This document shows positions 20,322 through 30,938 of a stretch of 38,395 bases of DNA, piece by piece. The stretch's first letter is position 1, and the number at the start of each line of letters is the position of its first letter. The stretch spans positions 1-38,395 of the forward strand of contig JAJUFM010000013.1 of assembly GCA_029265995.1 (NCBI GenBank). Direction: 5' to 3'. Made by a program: the position numbers and the translations under genes. Source of the stretch: Rhodospirillaceae bacterium (lineage in GTDB: Bacteria; Pseudomonadota; Alphaproteobacteria; Kiloniellales; DSM-21159). Under the pieces are notes generated by a model that worked only from the letters and a program-made list of their open reading frames with translations, was not told the DNA's origin and ran no database searches.

Positions 20322-20417
20322 GGGAGGTTGGCCGCGGACGGACCGCTCGCCAACCCGGTCAGGTCCGGAAGGAAGCAGCCGTAACGAGGCTGGTCCGGGT
20401 CGCTGGTTCAGCCTCCC
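20322..20417 (+). ncRNA. ffs: Signal recognition particle RNA, small bacterial type (4.5S)
   Basis: The conserved SRP core is present at about 20356-20381: GGTCAGGTCCGGAAGGAAGC followed by AGCCGTAACGA, including the GGAA tetraloop and the Ffh-binding internal loops. The flanks pair as a long hairpin: GGGAGG at 20322-20327 with CCTCCC at 20412-20417, and GGACC near 20339-20343 with GGTCC near 20391-20395. The resulting length of about 96 nt fits the small bacterial form. It works with Ffh and FtsY in membrane-protein targeting. Position just upstream of dnaX is a known arrangement. Ends are set by pairing and may be off by a few nt. Confidence 0.93.
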
Positions 20418-20548
20418 GCCTACTCCTGGCTTTAACGGAGGGGGCATGGGTTCGAGGGGAACTTGGGTTAAGAGGTTCCCCAGGCGGGGCCGGCGCCGAG
20501 AGGCTTCCAGACGATGCCCCTTTCCCGCACGAGTTCTTGAGCGAGGTT

Positions 20549-22327
20549 ATGAGCGAAGGGACCGATCAGGCGTCAGTTGGCGGTTCAACGCCCTATCGCG
20601 TATTGGCGCGTAAGTATCGGCCGCAGACCTTCGCTGACCTTATTGGCCAGGAAGCTCTCGTCCGCACCCTGACGAATGCGATTGAAAGCCAGAGGCTCCC
20701 GCATGCCGTCGTCTTGACGGGTGTGCGCGGTGTTGGGAAGACCACTACCGCCCGTATCATCGCCAAGGCCATCAACTACGCAGGCCCTGATGGGACGGCT
20801 GGCCCGACAGTCGGGCCCACTGACGACTGCCCGATCTGCCAGGCGATCACTGAAGACCGCCTCCCGGACGTGCTGGAGATGGACGCCGCCAGCCGCACCG
20901 GCGTGGGAGATATCCGCGAACTGATCGACGGAGTGCGCTACCGACCTACGCAAGCCCGCTACAAGGTCTACATCATCGACGAAGTCCACATGCTGTCCAC
21001 GGCGGCCTTCAATGCGCTGCTGAAGACGCTGGAGGAACCGCCGCCTCACGTGGTTTTCATCTTTGCGACCACCGAAATCCGAAAGGTCCCGATCACCGTC
21101 CTGTCGCGCTGCATGCGTTTCGATCTCAAGCGCGTGGATCAGACCACCTTGACTGGGCATTTCGGGCGCATCTGCGAACGCGAGCGCGTAACCGCCGAAG
21201 AGGAAGCGCTGCGCTTGATCGCTCGAGCGGCCGACGGTTCGGTCCGCGACGGTCTGTCGCTGCTTGACCAGGCCATCGCCCTCGGCGGGGATCGGGTCGA
21301 GACTGAAGTGGTCAAGGATATGCTGGGGCTGGCGGACCGCAGCCGCACTCTGCAGCTCTATGATGCGGTGATGCGGGGGGAAATTGCGCCCGCACTCGAG
21401 GGGCTCCGCTCCCTCTACGACGCTGGAGCGGACCCGGTGGTGGTCCTGCAGGACATGCTCGAGATCACCCACATGCTGACCCGCCTCAAGCTGCTGCCAG
21501 AGCAGGCGGCGTCAGAATTGCCCGAGACCGATCGCATTGAAGGTGGGGAGATGGCAAGGAAGCTGTCCGTTCCCGCCTTGACCCGAAACTGGCAGATGCT
21601 CCTGAAGGGAATCACGGAGGCGCAACAGGCGGTGCGGCCCCTGCAGGCGGCCGAGATGGTATTGATCCGGCTTGCGTTCGCAGCGGAGTTGCCGACGCCA
21701 GGTGATCTCGTACGCAGACTCTCGGGTGCTGGCGGGCAGTCAAGCGCCTCGTCAGTTTCTCCAGCTTCTGGGAATGGGGCCGGGAATGGGGAAGGTGGAA
21801 GGCCGGGTCCCGCTCTGCGCCTCGAGTCTGGTGGGCAAGCGCTGGCCGCCTCCCCGCCGCAGCCGGTGTCATCACCCAGTCCGGAGCCGGTGGCTCTCGA
21901 CCAGCCGCAGGACCTCAAGGCTGTCCTGGCCCTCGCCCGTGAGCATGGGGAACTGCGCCTGGCAGGCCACCTGCGTAACGACGTGCATCTCGTTCGCTTT
22001 GAGGTTGGGCGCATCGAACTGAACCCGACGGAGTTTGCACCTCGGGATTTGACCGGCACCCTCGGCAAGCTGCTCACCGAATGGACGGGAATCCGCTGGA
22101 TCGTCAGCGTGAGCGATGCGCCGGGCCAGCCGACCTTGGCCGAGCAGGAAGCGAACGCTGAGCAGCAGTTGCGCAACCAGGTTTTGGAACACCCACTGGT
22201 CCAGGCAGTGTTGAATGCTTTCCCAGGCGCTGAACTCGCACGGGTTACGGGTACGCCCGAACGCCGGGAACCGCTAGCGGACGAAGCTCTTGAAGAGTTG
22301 GAGCCCTCTATGGAGGATGAGGAATGA
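20549..22327 (+). CDS. dnaX: DNA polymerase III subunits gamma/tau
   Basis: DnaX is the clamp-loader ATPase that organises the replisome. The protein (592 residues from the ATG at 20549; a TTG at 20537 is an alternative) starts its AAA+ domain at YRVLARKYRPQTFADLIGQ and has Walker A GVRGVGKTT (58-66). The Walker B region is YIIDEVHMLS and sensor 1 is FIFATTE. A Pro/Ser/Gly-rich linker after about residue 395 leads to a tau-type C-terminal domain. Two of the four zinc ligands are missing: Tyr77 and Thr91 stand where cysteines are usual, while Cys94 and Cys97 remain. I see no slippery A-rich sequence for a gamma frameshift. It overlaps ybaB by 4 nt. Confidence 0.96.
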   Translation: MSEGTDQASVGGSTPYRVLARKYRPQTFADLIGQEALVRTLTNAIESQRLPHAVVLTGVRGVGKTTTARIIAKAINYAGPDGTAGPTVGPTDDCPICQAITEDRLPDVLEMDAASRTGVGDIRELIDGVRYRPTQARYKVYIIDEVHMLSTAAFNALLKTLEEPPPHVVFIFATTEIRKVPITVLSRCMRFDLKRVDQTTLTGHFGRICERERVTAEEEALRLIARAADGSVRDGLSLLDQAIALGGDRVETEVVKDMLGLADRSRTLQLYDAVMRGEIAPALEGLRSLYDAGADPVVVLQDMLEITHMLTRLKLLPEQAASELPETDRIEGGEMARKLSVPALTRNWQMLLKGITEAQQAVRPLQAAEMVLIRLAFAAELPTPGDLVRRLSGAGGQSSASSVSPASGNGAGNGEGGRPGPALRLESGGQALAASPPQPVSSPSPEPVALDQPQDLKAVLALAREHGELRLAGHLRNDVHLVRFEVGRIELNPTEFAPRDLTGTLGKLLTEWTGIRWIVSVSDAPGQPTLAEQEANAEQQLRNQVLEHPLVQAVLNAFPGAELARVTGTPERREPLADEALEELEPSMEDEE

Positions 22328-22647
22328 AGAACCTCGGGCAATTGATGAAGCAGGCGCAGGAGATGCAGTCCCGCATGGCGGAAATGCAGGAGCGCCTGAA
22401 GGATTCCGAGGTGGTTGGCCAGGCCGGTGGCGGCATGGTCCAGATCACCATGAACGGTAAGCATGAGGTGCGGGCAGTAAAGATCGACCCGAGCCTGATC
22501 GATCCAAGCGAAGCAGAAGTGCTTGAAGATCTCATTGCTGCCGCAGTGAACGATGCGCGCGGCAAGATCGAAACCTTCATGCAAGAAGAAATGCAGAACC
22601 TTACCGGGGGAATGAACCTGCCGCCCGGGTTCAAGCTGCCTTTCTGA
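22324..22647 (+). CDS. ybaB: YbaB/EbfC family nucleoid-associated protein
   Basis: The 107-residue protein has the YbaB pattern: a Met/Gln-rich coiled N-terminal helix ([19 protein letters not shown]), then [20 protein letters not shown] and [15 protein letters not shown]. Family members form small dimeric DNA-binding proteins of the nucleoid. The ATG overlaps the dnaX stop (ATGA), and recR follows 19 nt after its stop, so the dnaX-ybaB-recR group is a conserved transcriptional unit. Confidence 0.96.
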   Translation: MKNLGQLMKQAQEMQSRMAEMQERLKDSEVVGQAGGGMVQITMNGKHEVRAVKIDPSLIDPSEAEVLEDLIAAAVNDARGKIETFMQEEMQNLTGGMNLPPGFKLPF

Positions 22648-22666
22648 GCCTGATCTTACATCGAAA

Positions 22667-23260
22667 ATGGCAGCTTCGGAGATCGATCGGCTGATCCAGC
22701 AGCTTGCGCGCCTGCCCGGCCTCGGGCCGCGCTCTGCTCGCCGGGCTGCGCTCCATCTACTCCAGAAGCGCGAGACCGCTCTGCTGCCGCTGGTAGATAG
22801 CTTGCGACGGGCCGCGGAGTGCATCGTGCCCTGCTCGAACTGTGGAAACCTTGACGATTGCGATCCCTGTCGCATTTGTCAGGACTCACGGCGAGAGGCC
22901 GCGTCTCTATGTGTCGTGGAGGAGGTAGGTGACCTCTGGGCGCTCGAGCGTAGCGGTGCCTTTCGTGGGCGCTATCACGTGCTGGGCGGCTGCCTCTCAG
23001 CACTTGATGGTCGTGGGCCGGAGCAGCTCAATCTCGCCCGTCTTTGGCAGCGGGCGGAGGATCCCGCCGTCAAGGAGATCATCCTCGCCTTGAGCGCCAC
23101 GGTAGATGGGCAGACCACTGCCCACTATATTGCCGAGCGTCTGGCGCATTTGCCTGTGCAGCTTACACGTTTGGGCCAGGGCGTGCCCGTGGGAGGCGAT
23201 CTCGATTATCTGGACGATGGGACGCTTCTGGCGGCTTTCAGTGCCCGCCGGCCGGCCTGA
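22667..23260 (+). CDS. recR: Recombination mediator protein RecR
   Basis: RecR works with RecO and RecF to load RecA at gaps. The 197-residue protein starts with the helix-hairpin-helix region [27 protein letters not shown]. The zinc finger has Cys56, Cys59, Cys68 and Cys71. The Toprim domain follows with [27 protein letters not shown]. The C-terminus has [20 protein letters not shown]. Length is typical. The ribosome binding site is weak, but the ATG at 22667 matches the family start. Confidence 0.96.
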   Translation: MAASEIDRLIQQLARLPGLGPRSARRAALHLLQKRETALLPLVDSLRRAAECIVPCSNCGNLDDCDPCRICQDSRREAASLCVVEEVGDLWALERSGAFRGRYHVLGGCLSALDGRGPEQLNLARLWQRAEDPAVKEIILALSATVDGQTTAHYIAERLAHLPVQLTRLGQGVPVGGDLDYLDDGTLLAAFSARRPA

Positions 23261-23383
23261 TCAGGCCCAACTGACGCCGTAATTTCGGTGGAGGCTTGGC
23301 GCGATGTAGGCGCTCGGTGAGTGGTGAACCCGCGACCGACACCCTGAGTAAACGAGCCGACGGCAAACTGACTGGAGAAGAGC

Positions 23384-24781
23384 ATGAGACTGCGCGCGAC
23401 CCTCTTGGCGGCTGGTATCCTGGCCGTCACAACTCCGCTTTCTGCTCAGGAACGCTCGGTAAGTCTGGAAGCTCAAGATGGCTTGACGCTCACGCTCTAC
23501 CAGAACGATCTCGGCTTGGTGCACGATAATCGGTGGGTACCTCTGGTGCAGGGGGAAAATCAGCTGGCCATCGCTGGCGTCAGCGAGCGCTTGATTGGCG
23601 GAAGCCTGTCTCTGGATGCAGGGGAAACCAAGCTGCAATTGCTGGAGCAATCGATGCTTCCGGCCGACCTCACTCCGCACGAGCTGTTGCGACGCGCTGT
23701 TGGACAAAGAGTGCGGCTAGTCTCAACGGATGAAGAGGGACGGGAAGTCACTGAAGAAGCCGTGCTGCTTTCGATGGTAGGGGGCCCCGTACTGGAAGTG
23801 GGCGAGCGGATCGAGATCAACCCTCCCGGCCGCATCGTCTTGCTGAACCTACCGCAGGGACTGCATGCCGAGCCCCAATTAGGCGTCACCCTGCTTGCAG
23901 AGGAAGATGGCGCGCAGGAACTGGCCTTTACCTACCTCAGCAGCGGTCTCGGTTGGCAACCTGATTACGTGGCTCGTCTTTCGGAAGAGGGAGGCACCCT
24001 GAATCTGGAGGCCTGGGCGACGTTGCAGAACGACACTGAAGTGCCCTTCCAGCGCGCGGATTTGCGCTTGGTGGCCGGGTCGGTGAATCGCGAAGCTGAT
24101 GGCCAGCCGATGCGGGCAATGCGCATGACAGCGGTCGCAGAGGCGCAATCTTTTGCTCCGGCTCCCCCTCCGCCGCCCGAGTCGGCCTCGGATCGCTACC
24201 TTTTCGACACGGGTCGGAAGGTCGACCTGCTTCCCGGTGAGCAGAAGCGGCTTCTGCTTTTCAGCCGTCAAGGCGTTCCGGTTGAACGTACCTATCGCTT
24301 CGATGGACTGGTGAGCACTCATGGGCAGCTTCGCGGCCCGGTAAACGCAGCCCTCATATTGGAGTTCGAGAACAAGGGTGAGGAGGCTGGGCCATTACCG
24401 GCCGGCACGCTGCGCGTCTATGAACCGGTGAATGACCGTCCGAGCCTCTTTGCGGGTGAAGCGCGCCTTAGCCACACCCCGGTCGGCGGCGAACTTTCGC
24501 TGCGCCTCGGGGAGGCGTTCGACATCACGGCCACGGCCCGCCAGACGGCCTTTGAACGGCTCTCCGATGAGAGCTACGAATTCGCCGGGGAGGTCACCGT
24601 GCGGAACGCCAAGGACGAGGAAGCGACGGTCGAGGTGGGCGGCAGCTTGCCGGCGGGGTCGCGTATCCTCGAGGAGAGCTCGCCACACGAAGCGGAGAGC
24701 ACGCAGCGGCCGGTGTGGTCACTGGCAGTCCCAGCGGAGGGAGAGGCCACCTTGACCTACCGCATCCGCGTCAACCATTGA
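23384..24781 (+). CDS. Exported DUF4139 domain protein
   Basis: The 465-residue protein has an N-terminal signal peptide (MRLRATLLAAGILAVTTPLSA) and therefore acts outside the cytoplasm. The mature part resembles DUF4139 proteins: AFTYLSSGLGWQPDYVARL is characteristic, followed by beta-rich sequence and a proline stretch (APAPPPPPES) near residue 262. The C-terminus reads VPAEGEATLTYRIRVNH, typical of this family's last strands. Function is unknown. GGAGAAGAG just before the ATG is a good ribosome binding site. It stands 123 nt after recR and is convergent with purH across a 44-nt gap in which I see no obvious terminator. Confidence 0.85.
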   Translation: MRLRATLLAAGILAVTTPLSAQERSVSLEAQDGLTLTLYQNDLGLVHDNRWVPLVQGENQLAIAGVSERLIGGSLSLDAGETKLQLLEQSMLPADLTPHELLRRAVGQRVRLVSTDEEGREVTEEAVLLSMVGGPVLEVGERIEINPPGRIVLLNLPQGLHAEPQLGVTLLAEEDGAQELAFTYLSSGLGWQPDYVARLSEEGGTLNLEAWATLQNDTEVPFQRADLRLVAGSVNREADGQPMRAMRMTAVAEAQSFAPAPPPPPESASDRYLFDTGRKVDLLPGEQKRLLLFSRQGVPVERTYRFDGLVSTHGQLRGPVNAALILEFENKGEEAGPLPAGTLRVYEPVNDRPSLFAGEARLSHTPVGGELSLRLGEAFDITATARQTAFERLSDESYEFAGEVTVRNAKDEEATVEVGGSLPAGSRILEESSPHEAESTQRPVWSLAVPAEGEATLTYRIRVNH

Positions 24782-24825
24782 CGCCGATCGTTCCGGCTTC
24801 GAGCGAGAATTCGATCTACATCAAG

Positions 24826-26415
<1,590 letters not shown>

Positions 26416-26457
26416 CACTTGCTCCCGATGAATGCGTTGTACCTAACCGTTCAAATT

Positions 26458-28290
26458 TTACGACGCGCTCGTATCCCCAGCTGCGCCTCGGCTGCTTGCA
26501 TTGGGCGCCTCGCGTCGGAAGGCCCACTTCACCTGGGCGCCTTCCTTGTCCAGGGTGCCGCGCAAAACAAGCTGGGTGGTGCGGCGGGGGTCGCCTTCGC
26601 CAAAGTAGATACTTTCCTCTAGGGTCAGTTCCTCTGCTCCGGCAGCACGCAGGCGCCAGCCGCCGCCCTTGGGAAGGCGAAGAAGGACGCCGCCGCCGCT
26701 GAGAAAACTGGCCTTAACGCCTGGGTGCAGATGAAAGCGGATCGTGTAGGGCAGGCCCGCAGCCCCTTGCGCTGGATCTCTGATCTCAACCTTATCTTCT
26801 CCGCGGAGATCATCGCCTTCGGCGCTGAGGTAGAGACGCCGGTGATGGATCGCGCCGTAGGGCAGGCGATAGCCATCGTGCAGCATCTCCAGCAAGGTGG
26901 AGCCTTCCACTTCTTCTCGGCGGCACTGCACGATTTCGGGACGATGCAAGAGGCTGGGCCCGAGAAACCGGCGACGTGTTGCAAGCGCCGCAGAGTTGGT
27001 TTCCGCCAGCGTCAGGGTCGAGTGGGCAGCAGTGGCGCGTACGGCCTGTTGCCAGCTCGCTCCCGCGGTTCCGGGCCCTGGAGCGCCGCAGTTGACGACC
27101 AGCCGCTCCCGCCCGACGCTGAATTCCATGCTCAAAGTTCCGGCATGAGCGCAGCGATCGAGCCCGGGCGGCGCCGGAACGCCAGCATCAACGATGACCA
27201 GGGATCGGCCAGCCTGAATCCTTTGAAATCCACTCTGAGGCGCGGACAAGCGCGGCTTGCGGCGAGCGTTGGCCCGTCGCAGCACCATGTCCACCTTGAA
27301 GCCTTCTTCTGCCTGAGAGCCGTTGAACAGCGTCAGGCCCCCATCGCCGTGCTGAAAGAGTCTTAAGGTAGGTCCCATGGATTCGATGGCGACCTGGAGT
27401 TCGGTGGGAAGCTCGCGGCCAGCGGCATGCAACATCGACTTGATGTCGACCAGATCCCGTAGCACGCCAAGATGGCGTGTGGGGCTTCTTTCGCAGTGGC
27501 CTCCATCCGCGAGGATCTGCTGCGGTAGTTCTTGCGTCAGCAACTCCATGGCGCGAGAGAGCCAGCGCTCGCCCCCTGGCAGGCAGGCACCCGCGATAGC
27601 CAGGCCGCGCAAGGCAAGTATGAGGTCCGCTCCCGAAAGGCCGGCGGGCAGCACACGGGCGAGCTTGGCAGCCTGGCGTGCCGCACTGTCAAGCATGGCC
27701 TGGCGAAACTCTATCTCGCCTGAACTTGCAAAGAAATCGTACTGTCCCATCCAGTGGGAGAGCCGACGACCGATGACAAGCGGATCCCAGGCAGGTTCGC
27801 TCCATCTGGAACCATAGGCCTCTATCCACTCGGCGGTCAGCGTGCGTGCCAGCCGGCGTGCCGCATCGCCATTACAAGCCCGTAGATCGCGCAGCCAGGC
27901 AAAGCCGTGCAACTCCGTTAGCCAGTCCTTGCCTGCTTCTGGAGTGCGCCACACGGAGTGGGGGTTCAAGATTGTCTGGCCGCTAAATCTGAAGCGACCC
28001 TCGACCAAGGCTGCGCCTTGTGCCGCATCGCCTGGCCAGGGATCCGGGGGAAGCGTAAGAGGTTGCGCCGCACGACATCCCGGCAGGAGCCTGACAGAGA
28101 AGGGAAGCGCGAGAAGCGGTCGCCGCAGTCGATAGGCGATGCGGCCCAGCAGGAGACCGCGGGGCATCGCTCTCAAGGCGGCAAGATGGTCGAGCAGGCC
28201 AGGGTCCGGACGAACGTTCTGGCTCCGGCGCGTCAAAGTCGCGCCATCAGGATCGGGAGGCGACGTAGGAGCGTCGGCCACCTCGGTCAC
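26458..28290 (-). CDS. Heparinase II/III family protein
   Basis: The protein of about 610 residues resembles the heparinase II/III family found next to rsmB, rpe and purH in many alphaproteobacteria. The helical N-terminal part contains NPHSVWRTPEAGKDWLTELHGFAWL and DGGHCERSPTRHLGVLRDL; the beta-rich C-terminal part contains RATAAHSTLTLAETNSA. The family includes polysaccharide lyases, but the natural substrate here is unknown and no signal peptide is apparent. The open frame reaches into rpe (to 28464); I place the start at a GTG near 28290, just after the rpe stop, without a strong ribosome binding site, so the N-terminus is uncertain by tens of residues. Confidence 0.82.
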   Translation of the reverse strand: MTEVADAPTSPPDPDGATLTRRSQNVRPDPGLLDHLAALRAMPRGLLLGRIAYRLRRPLLALPFSVRLLPGCRAAQPLTLPPDPWPGDAAQGAALVEGRFRFSGQTILNPHSVWRTPEAGKDWLTELHGFAWLRDLRACNGDAARRLARTLTAEWIEAYGSRWSEPAWDPLVIGRRLSHWMGQYDFFASSGEIEFRQAMLDSAARQAAKLARVLPAGLSGADLILALRGLAIAGACLPGGERWLSRAMELLTQELPQQILADGGHCERSPTRHLGVLRDLVDIKSMLHAAGRELPTELQVAIESMGPTLRLFQHGDGGLTLFNGSQAEEGFKVDMVLRRANARRKPRLSAPQSGFQRIQAGRSLVIVDAGVPAPPGLDRCAHAGTLSMEFSVGRERLVVNCGAPGPGTAGASWQQAVRATAAHSTLTLAETNSAALATRRRFLGPSLLHRPEIVQCRREEVEGSTLLEMLHDGYRLPYGAIHHRRLYLSAEGDDLRGEDKVEIRDPAQGAAGLPYTIRFHLHPGVKASFLSGGGVLLRLPKGGGWRLRAAGAEELTLEESIYFGEGDPRRTTQLVLRGTLDKEGAQVKWAFRREAPNASSRGAAGDTSAS

Positions 28291-28294
28291 CGGA

Positions 28295-28960
28295 TCAGTA
28301 CTGCCCACGCAGGCGGCGGATGTTATCGGCGTAGGCTGCCGCCCCGCCGCGGAAGGTCGCCGTGCCTGCGACCAGCACATCAGCCCCAGCATCGACCGCC
28401 TGTCGGGCGGTTTCCCCGTTGATGCCGCCATCCACTTCCAGATCGATCGGTTTGCCGAGTGCATCGATCCGCTTGCGCACTGCTTCTATCTTGGGCAGTG
28501 CGCTGGGAATGAAGGACTGCCCGCCAAAGCCGGGATTCACGCTCATGATGAGCACGAGATCGATATCTTCCAGAATGGGATCCAGCACCTCGACGGGGGT
28601 GGCTGGGTTCAGAGATACCCCGGCTTTCTTCCCCTGAGCCTTGATGAGTTGGAGCGTCCGATGGAGGTGCGGTCCCGCTTCCGGGTGCACCGTAATGATA
28701 TCGGCCCCTGCTTCTGCAAAGGCGACAATGTAGGGGTCTGCCGGCGCGATCATCAGGTGGACGTCGAAGGGGAGGTCACTGTGCGGTCGCAAGGCCTGCA
28801 CTACCTGCGGACCGATCGTGATGTTGGGGACGAAGTGACCGTCCATGACGTCAACGTGGATGTAGTCGGCGCCGGCTTGGGTAACCGCGGCCACTTCCTC
28901 GCCCAAGCGGGCGAAATCAGCAGATAGAATGGAGGGGGAAATGCGAAGGGGCTGACGCAT
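28295..28960 (-). CDS. rpe: Ribulose-phosphate 3-epimerase
   Basis: Rpe interconverts ribulose 5-phosphate and xylulose 5-phosphate in the pentose phosphate or Calvin pathway. The 221-residue TIM-barrel protein begins [20 protein letters not shown]. The metal-binding/catalytic [16 protein letters not shown] and the second catalytic Asp in [11 protein letters not shown] are present, with [12 protein letters not shown] between them. Length is normal. It lies between rsmB (31-nt gap) and the heparinase-like gene. Confidence 0.97.
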   Translation of the reverse strand: MRQPLRISPSILSADFARLGEEVAAVTQAGADYIHVDVMDGHFVPNITIGPQVVQALRPHSDLPFDVHLMIAPADPYIVAFAEAGADIITVHPEAGPHLHRTLQLIKAQGKKAGVSLNPATPVEVLDPILEDIDLVLIMSVNPGFGGQSFIPSALPKIEAVRKRIDALGKPIDLEVDGGINGETARQAVDAGADVLVAGTATFRGGAAAYADNIRRLRGQY

Positions 28961-28991
28961 AAGGTTTACCTATCAGCAAGGTCTATGAAGG

Positions 28992-30287
28992 TCAAAGTCG
29001 TCGCAGCCGGCACATATAAAAGCCGTCCATGCCACCAGTTTCGCCCCAGAAGCTCGGCTGTGTTCGCAAACCCCCCGTCTCATCAGCGGCTTCTCGCGGC
29101 AGGCCGAAGTCCTCGAAGGCAACCGCTTCAACGCGGAACGGCGCGCCTTTGTTCAGGAATGCGCTAATTCGTGCGGGACCTTCTTCAGGAAGCAACGAAC
29201 AGACGGAATAGACGAGGCGCCCACCTTGCTTGACAAGCTTCGCGGCGTTCTCCAACAGACAGTCTTGGAGCCGCACCAGTTTCTCGAGCTCGTCCGGGCG
29301 ACGATGAAGGGCGACATCCGGGTGTCGCCGCAGAGTTCCCGTGGCACTGCAGGGTGCATCCAGCAGAACGCCATTCAGCGATTCCGGTGGCTGCCATAGG
29401 CTTGCATCAGCGACGACGCAGGCAGCGCTGAGCTGCGTTCGCACCAGATTTTCTTGCACCAGCTCCAGGCGTTTGGGGTGCAGCTCTACCGCGAATACCT
29501 CCGCACCTGCGGCGGCCAGCTGCAGCGTCTTGCCTCCGGGAGCCGAGCAAAGATCAGCGATGACCTCCCCTGGCTGTGGGGCGAGGAGGCGTGCCGGAAG
29601 AGAGGCCGCGGCATCCTGGACCCACCAGGCACCCTCCGCAAAACCGGCAAGCTGCCTGATGTCTCCAGCGCCTCTCGACAACCGCAAACTTCCGTTCGGC
29701 AAGCGGGTGGCGTCGAGTTTTTGCGCCCATTCATCTGCCGTGTCTGGATCTCGTAGCGTCAGGTCGATGGGAGGATCGCTCCGCTGAACCTGCGTGATAG
29801 CGCGCGTTTCCGCCTCCCCATAGGTCTGGACGAGCCTGTTCCAGAGCCAGCCTGGGAGCGCTAGTTTGTCCAGATCGAGGTCCTTCAGAATCGCGCTGCC
29901 CTTCACCCCGACCCGACGCAATACCGCGTTCACCAGGCCGGCCAGGCCCTCGAAGCCTGCGGCCTTCGCCAGGGCGACGCTCGTCGCCACGGCCGCGTGG
30001 GGCGGTGTCTCGAGAAACAGGAGCTGTGCTGTGCCTAGCCGGAGAACATCCTGGAGTCGCTCTCTTTTGCCGCGTAGGGGGCGCTCCAGAAAGGAAGCCA
30101 GCACTGCATCTATTTCGCCAAGCCGCCGGATGACGGTGGTGACCAGCAGCCGGACAAAGGCGCGATCACGGCTGCTTAGCTCGCTTAGCCGGCCATCGCT
30201 GCTGAAGGCCTCATCCAGGGGGCGCCCCTTGCGCAGAACGGCGTCAAGAACGTCCAGGCTGATACGGCGCGGATTGGGGAGGGACAT
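28992..30287 (-). CDS. rsmB: 16S rRNA (cytosine 967-C5)-methyltransferase RsmB
   Basis: The 431-residue protein has an N-terminal NusB-like RNA-binding domain (about residues 1-140: RRISLDVLDAVLRKG, SRDRAFVRLLVTTVIRRLGE, GLVNAVLRRVG) and a C-terminal SAM-dependent methyltransferase domain. The SAM loop is DLCSAPGGKTLQLAAAGAEV. The two cysteines of m5C enzymes are present in LDAPCSATGTLRRHPDV and in VYSVCSLLPEEG (Cys363). It methylates small-subunit rRNA. RsmB is the best assignment from the NusB fusion, though other m5C methyltransferases share the core. Confidence 0.92.
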   Translation of the reverse strand: MSLPNPRRISLDVLDAVLRKGRPLDEAFSSDGRLSELSSRDRAFVRLLVTTVIRRLGEIDAVLASFLERPLRGKRERLQDVLRLGTAQLLFLETPPHAAVATSVALAKAAGFEGLAGLVNAVLRRVGVKGSAILKDLDLDKLALPGWLWNRLVQTYGEAETRAITQVQRSDPPIDLTLRDPDTADEWAQKLDATRLPNGSLRLSRGAGDIRQLAGFAEGAWWVQDAAASLPARLLAPQPGEVIADLCSAPGGKTLQLAAAGAEVFAVELHPKRLELVQENLVRTQLSAACVVADASLWQPPESLNGVLLDAPCSATGTLRRHPDVALHRRPDELEKLVRLQDCLLENAAKLVKQGGRLVYSVCSLLPEEGPARISAFLNKGAPFRVEAVAFEDFGLPREAADETGGLRTQPSFWGETGGMDGFYMCRLRRL

Positions 30288-30296
30288 GACCGGTGG

Positions 30297-30869
30297 TTAC
30301 CGCGATCCAGTGGACGCGTCGTCGCCGGTCCAGAACTCCGGCCAGAGGCGCTGTACGACCGGACCGTCGGCTGAAAAGGCGTGGCAGGTGTTCAGGAGGC
30401 GCGGGCGCTTGCCGGGTGTTGCGGGCTTGTTGGACTTCTTTTGAAGCATGGGAATGATGGTCTGGAAGGCTACCGTGCCGATGGCCATCAGCATTTCGGT
30501 GATATGGGTGCAGCCCTCGGTTCCACCCAGTTCCCGCTTCAGGAGGTCGCGCCAGCCCGGCGCAATCCGGGCGCCGATCAGCTTCCTGTAGTTCGGTGTC
30601 GCCCCCGGGCAGATCGCGAAGGGCGACGAATCGGTCACGGCGTGGATATCGCGAATGACAAAATTGTCGTCGAGCGTGAGTCGCACGTGCATGTCATGCA
30701 CCGGTGTTCCCGGTTCGATTTGCCCGCGATGCTCGTTAGCAAAGGCGTAGGTCTTGGTGTCGACAATCCGGCCTTCGATATCCCAGAGGCCATCGTCACG
30801 CTGATAGCCGCGGAAATCATACTGCCGATTGTGCAGCGGTTGACGCGCGGCCGGTTCGGGCAGCGGCAT
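30297..30869 (-). CDS. DUF2889 domain protein
   Basis: The 190-residue protein matches the DUF2889 pattern: it opens with NRQYDFRGYQRDDGLWDIEG and a VDTKTYAF motif, then VHDMHVRLTLDD, ICPGATPNYRKLIGARIAPGW and GCTHITEML. Family members are of unknown function. GGAG lies 9 nt upstream of the ATG at 30869, while an earlier ATG at 30878 abuts it, so the later start is preferred. Its stop is 9 nt before rsmB, and the two are probably co-transcribed. Confidence 0.85.
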   Translation of the reverse strand: MPLPEPAARQPLHNRQYDFRGYQRDDGLWDIEGRIVDTKTYAFANEHRGQIEPGTPVHDMHVRLTLDDNFVIRDIHAVTDSSPFAICPGATPNYRKLIGARIAPGWRDLLKRELGGTEGCTHITEMLMAIGTVAFQTIIPMLQKKSNKPATPGKRPRLLNTCHAFSADGPVVQRLWPEFWTGDDASTGSR

Positions 30870-30938
30870 GGTAAGCATCTCCGGGGAAGCTTCAGGAGTT
30901 GCCGAACCTTAGGCTTCGCCGCCGAAGCGTCAAGTCAG

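Noticed and set aside
20549..22327. Programmed frameshift in dnaX to make gamma
   Set aside because: I looked for an A-AAA-AAG type slippery run near the end of the AAA+ region and found none, so only the tau form is supported.
21415..22875. A 486-codon minus-strand frame opposite dnaX, ybaB and recR
   Set aside because: It spans three well-supported genes on the other strand and its product is low-complexity, Ser/Arg-rich sequence typical of high-GC shadows.
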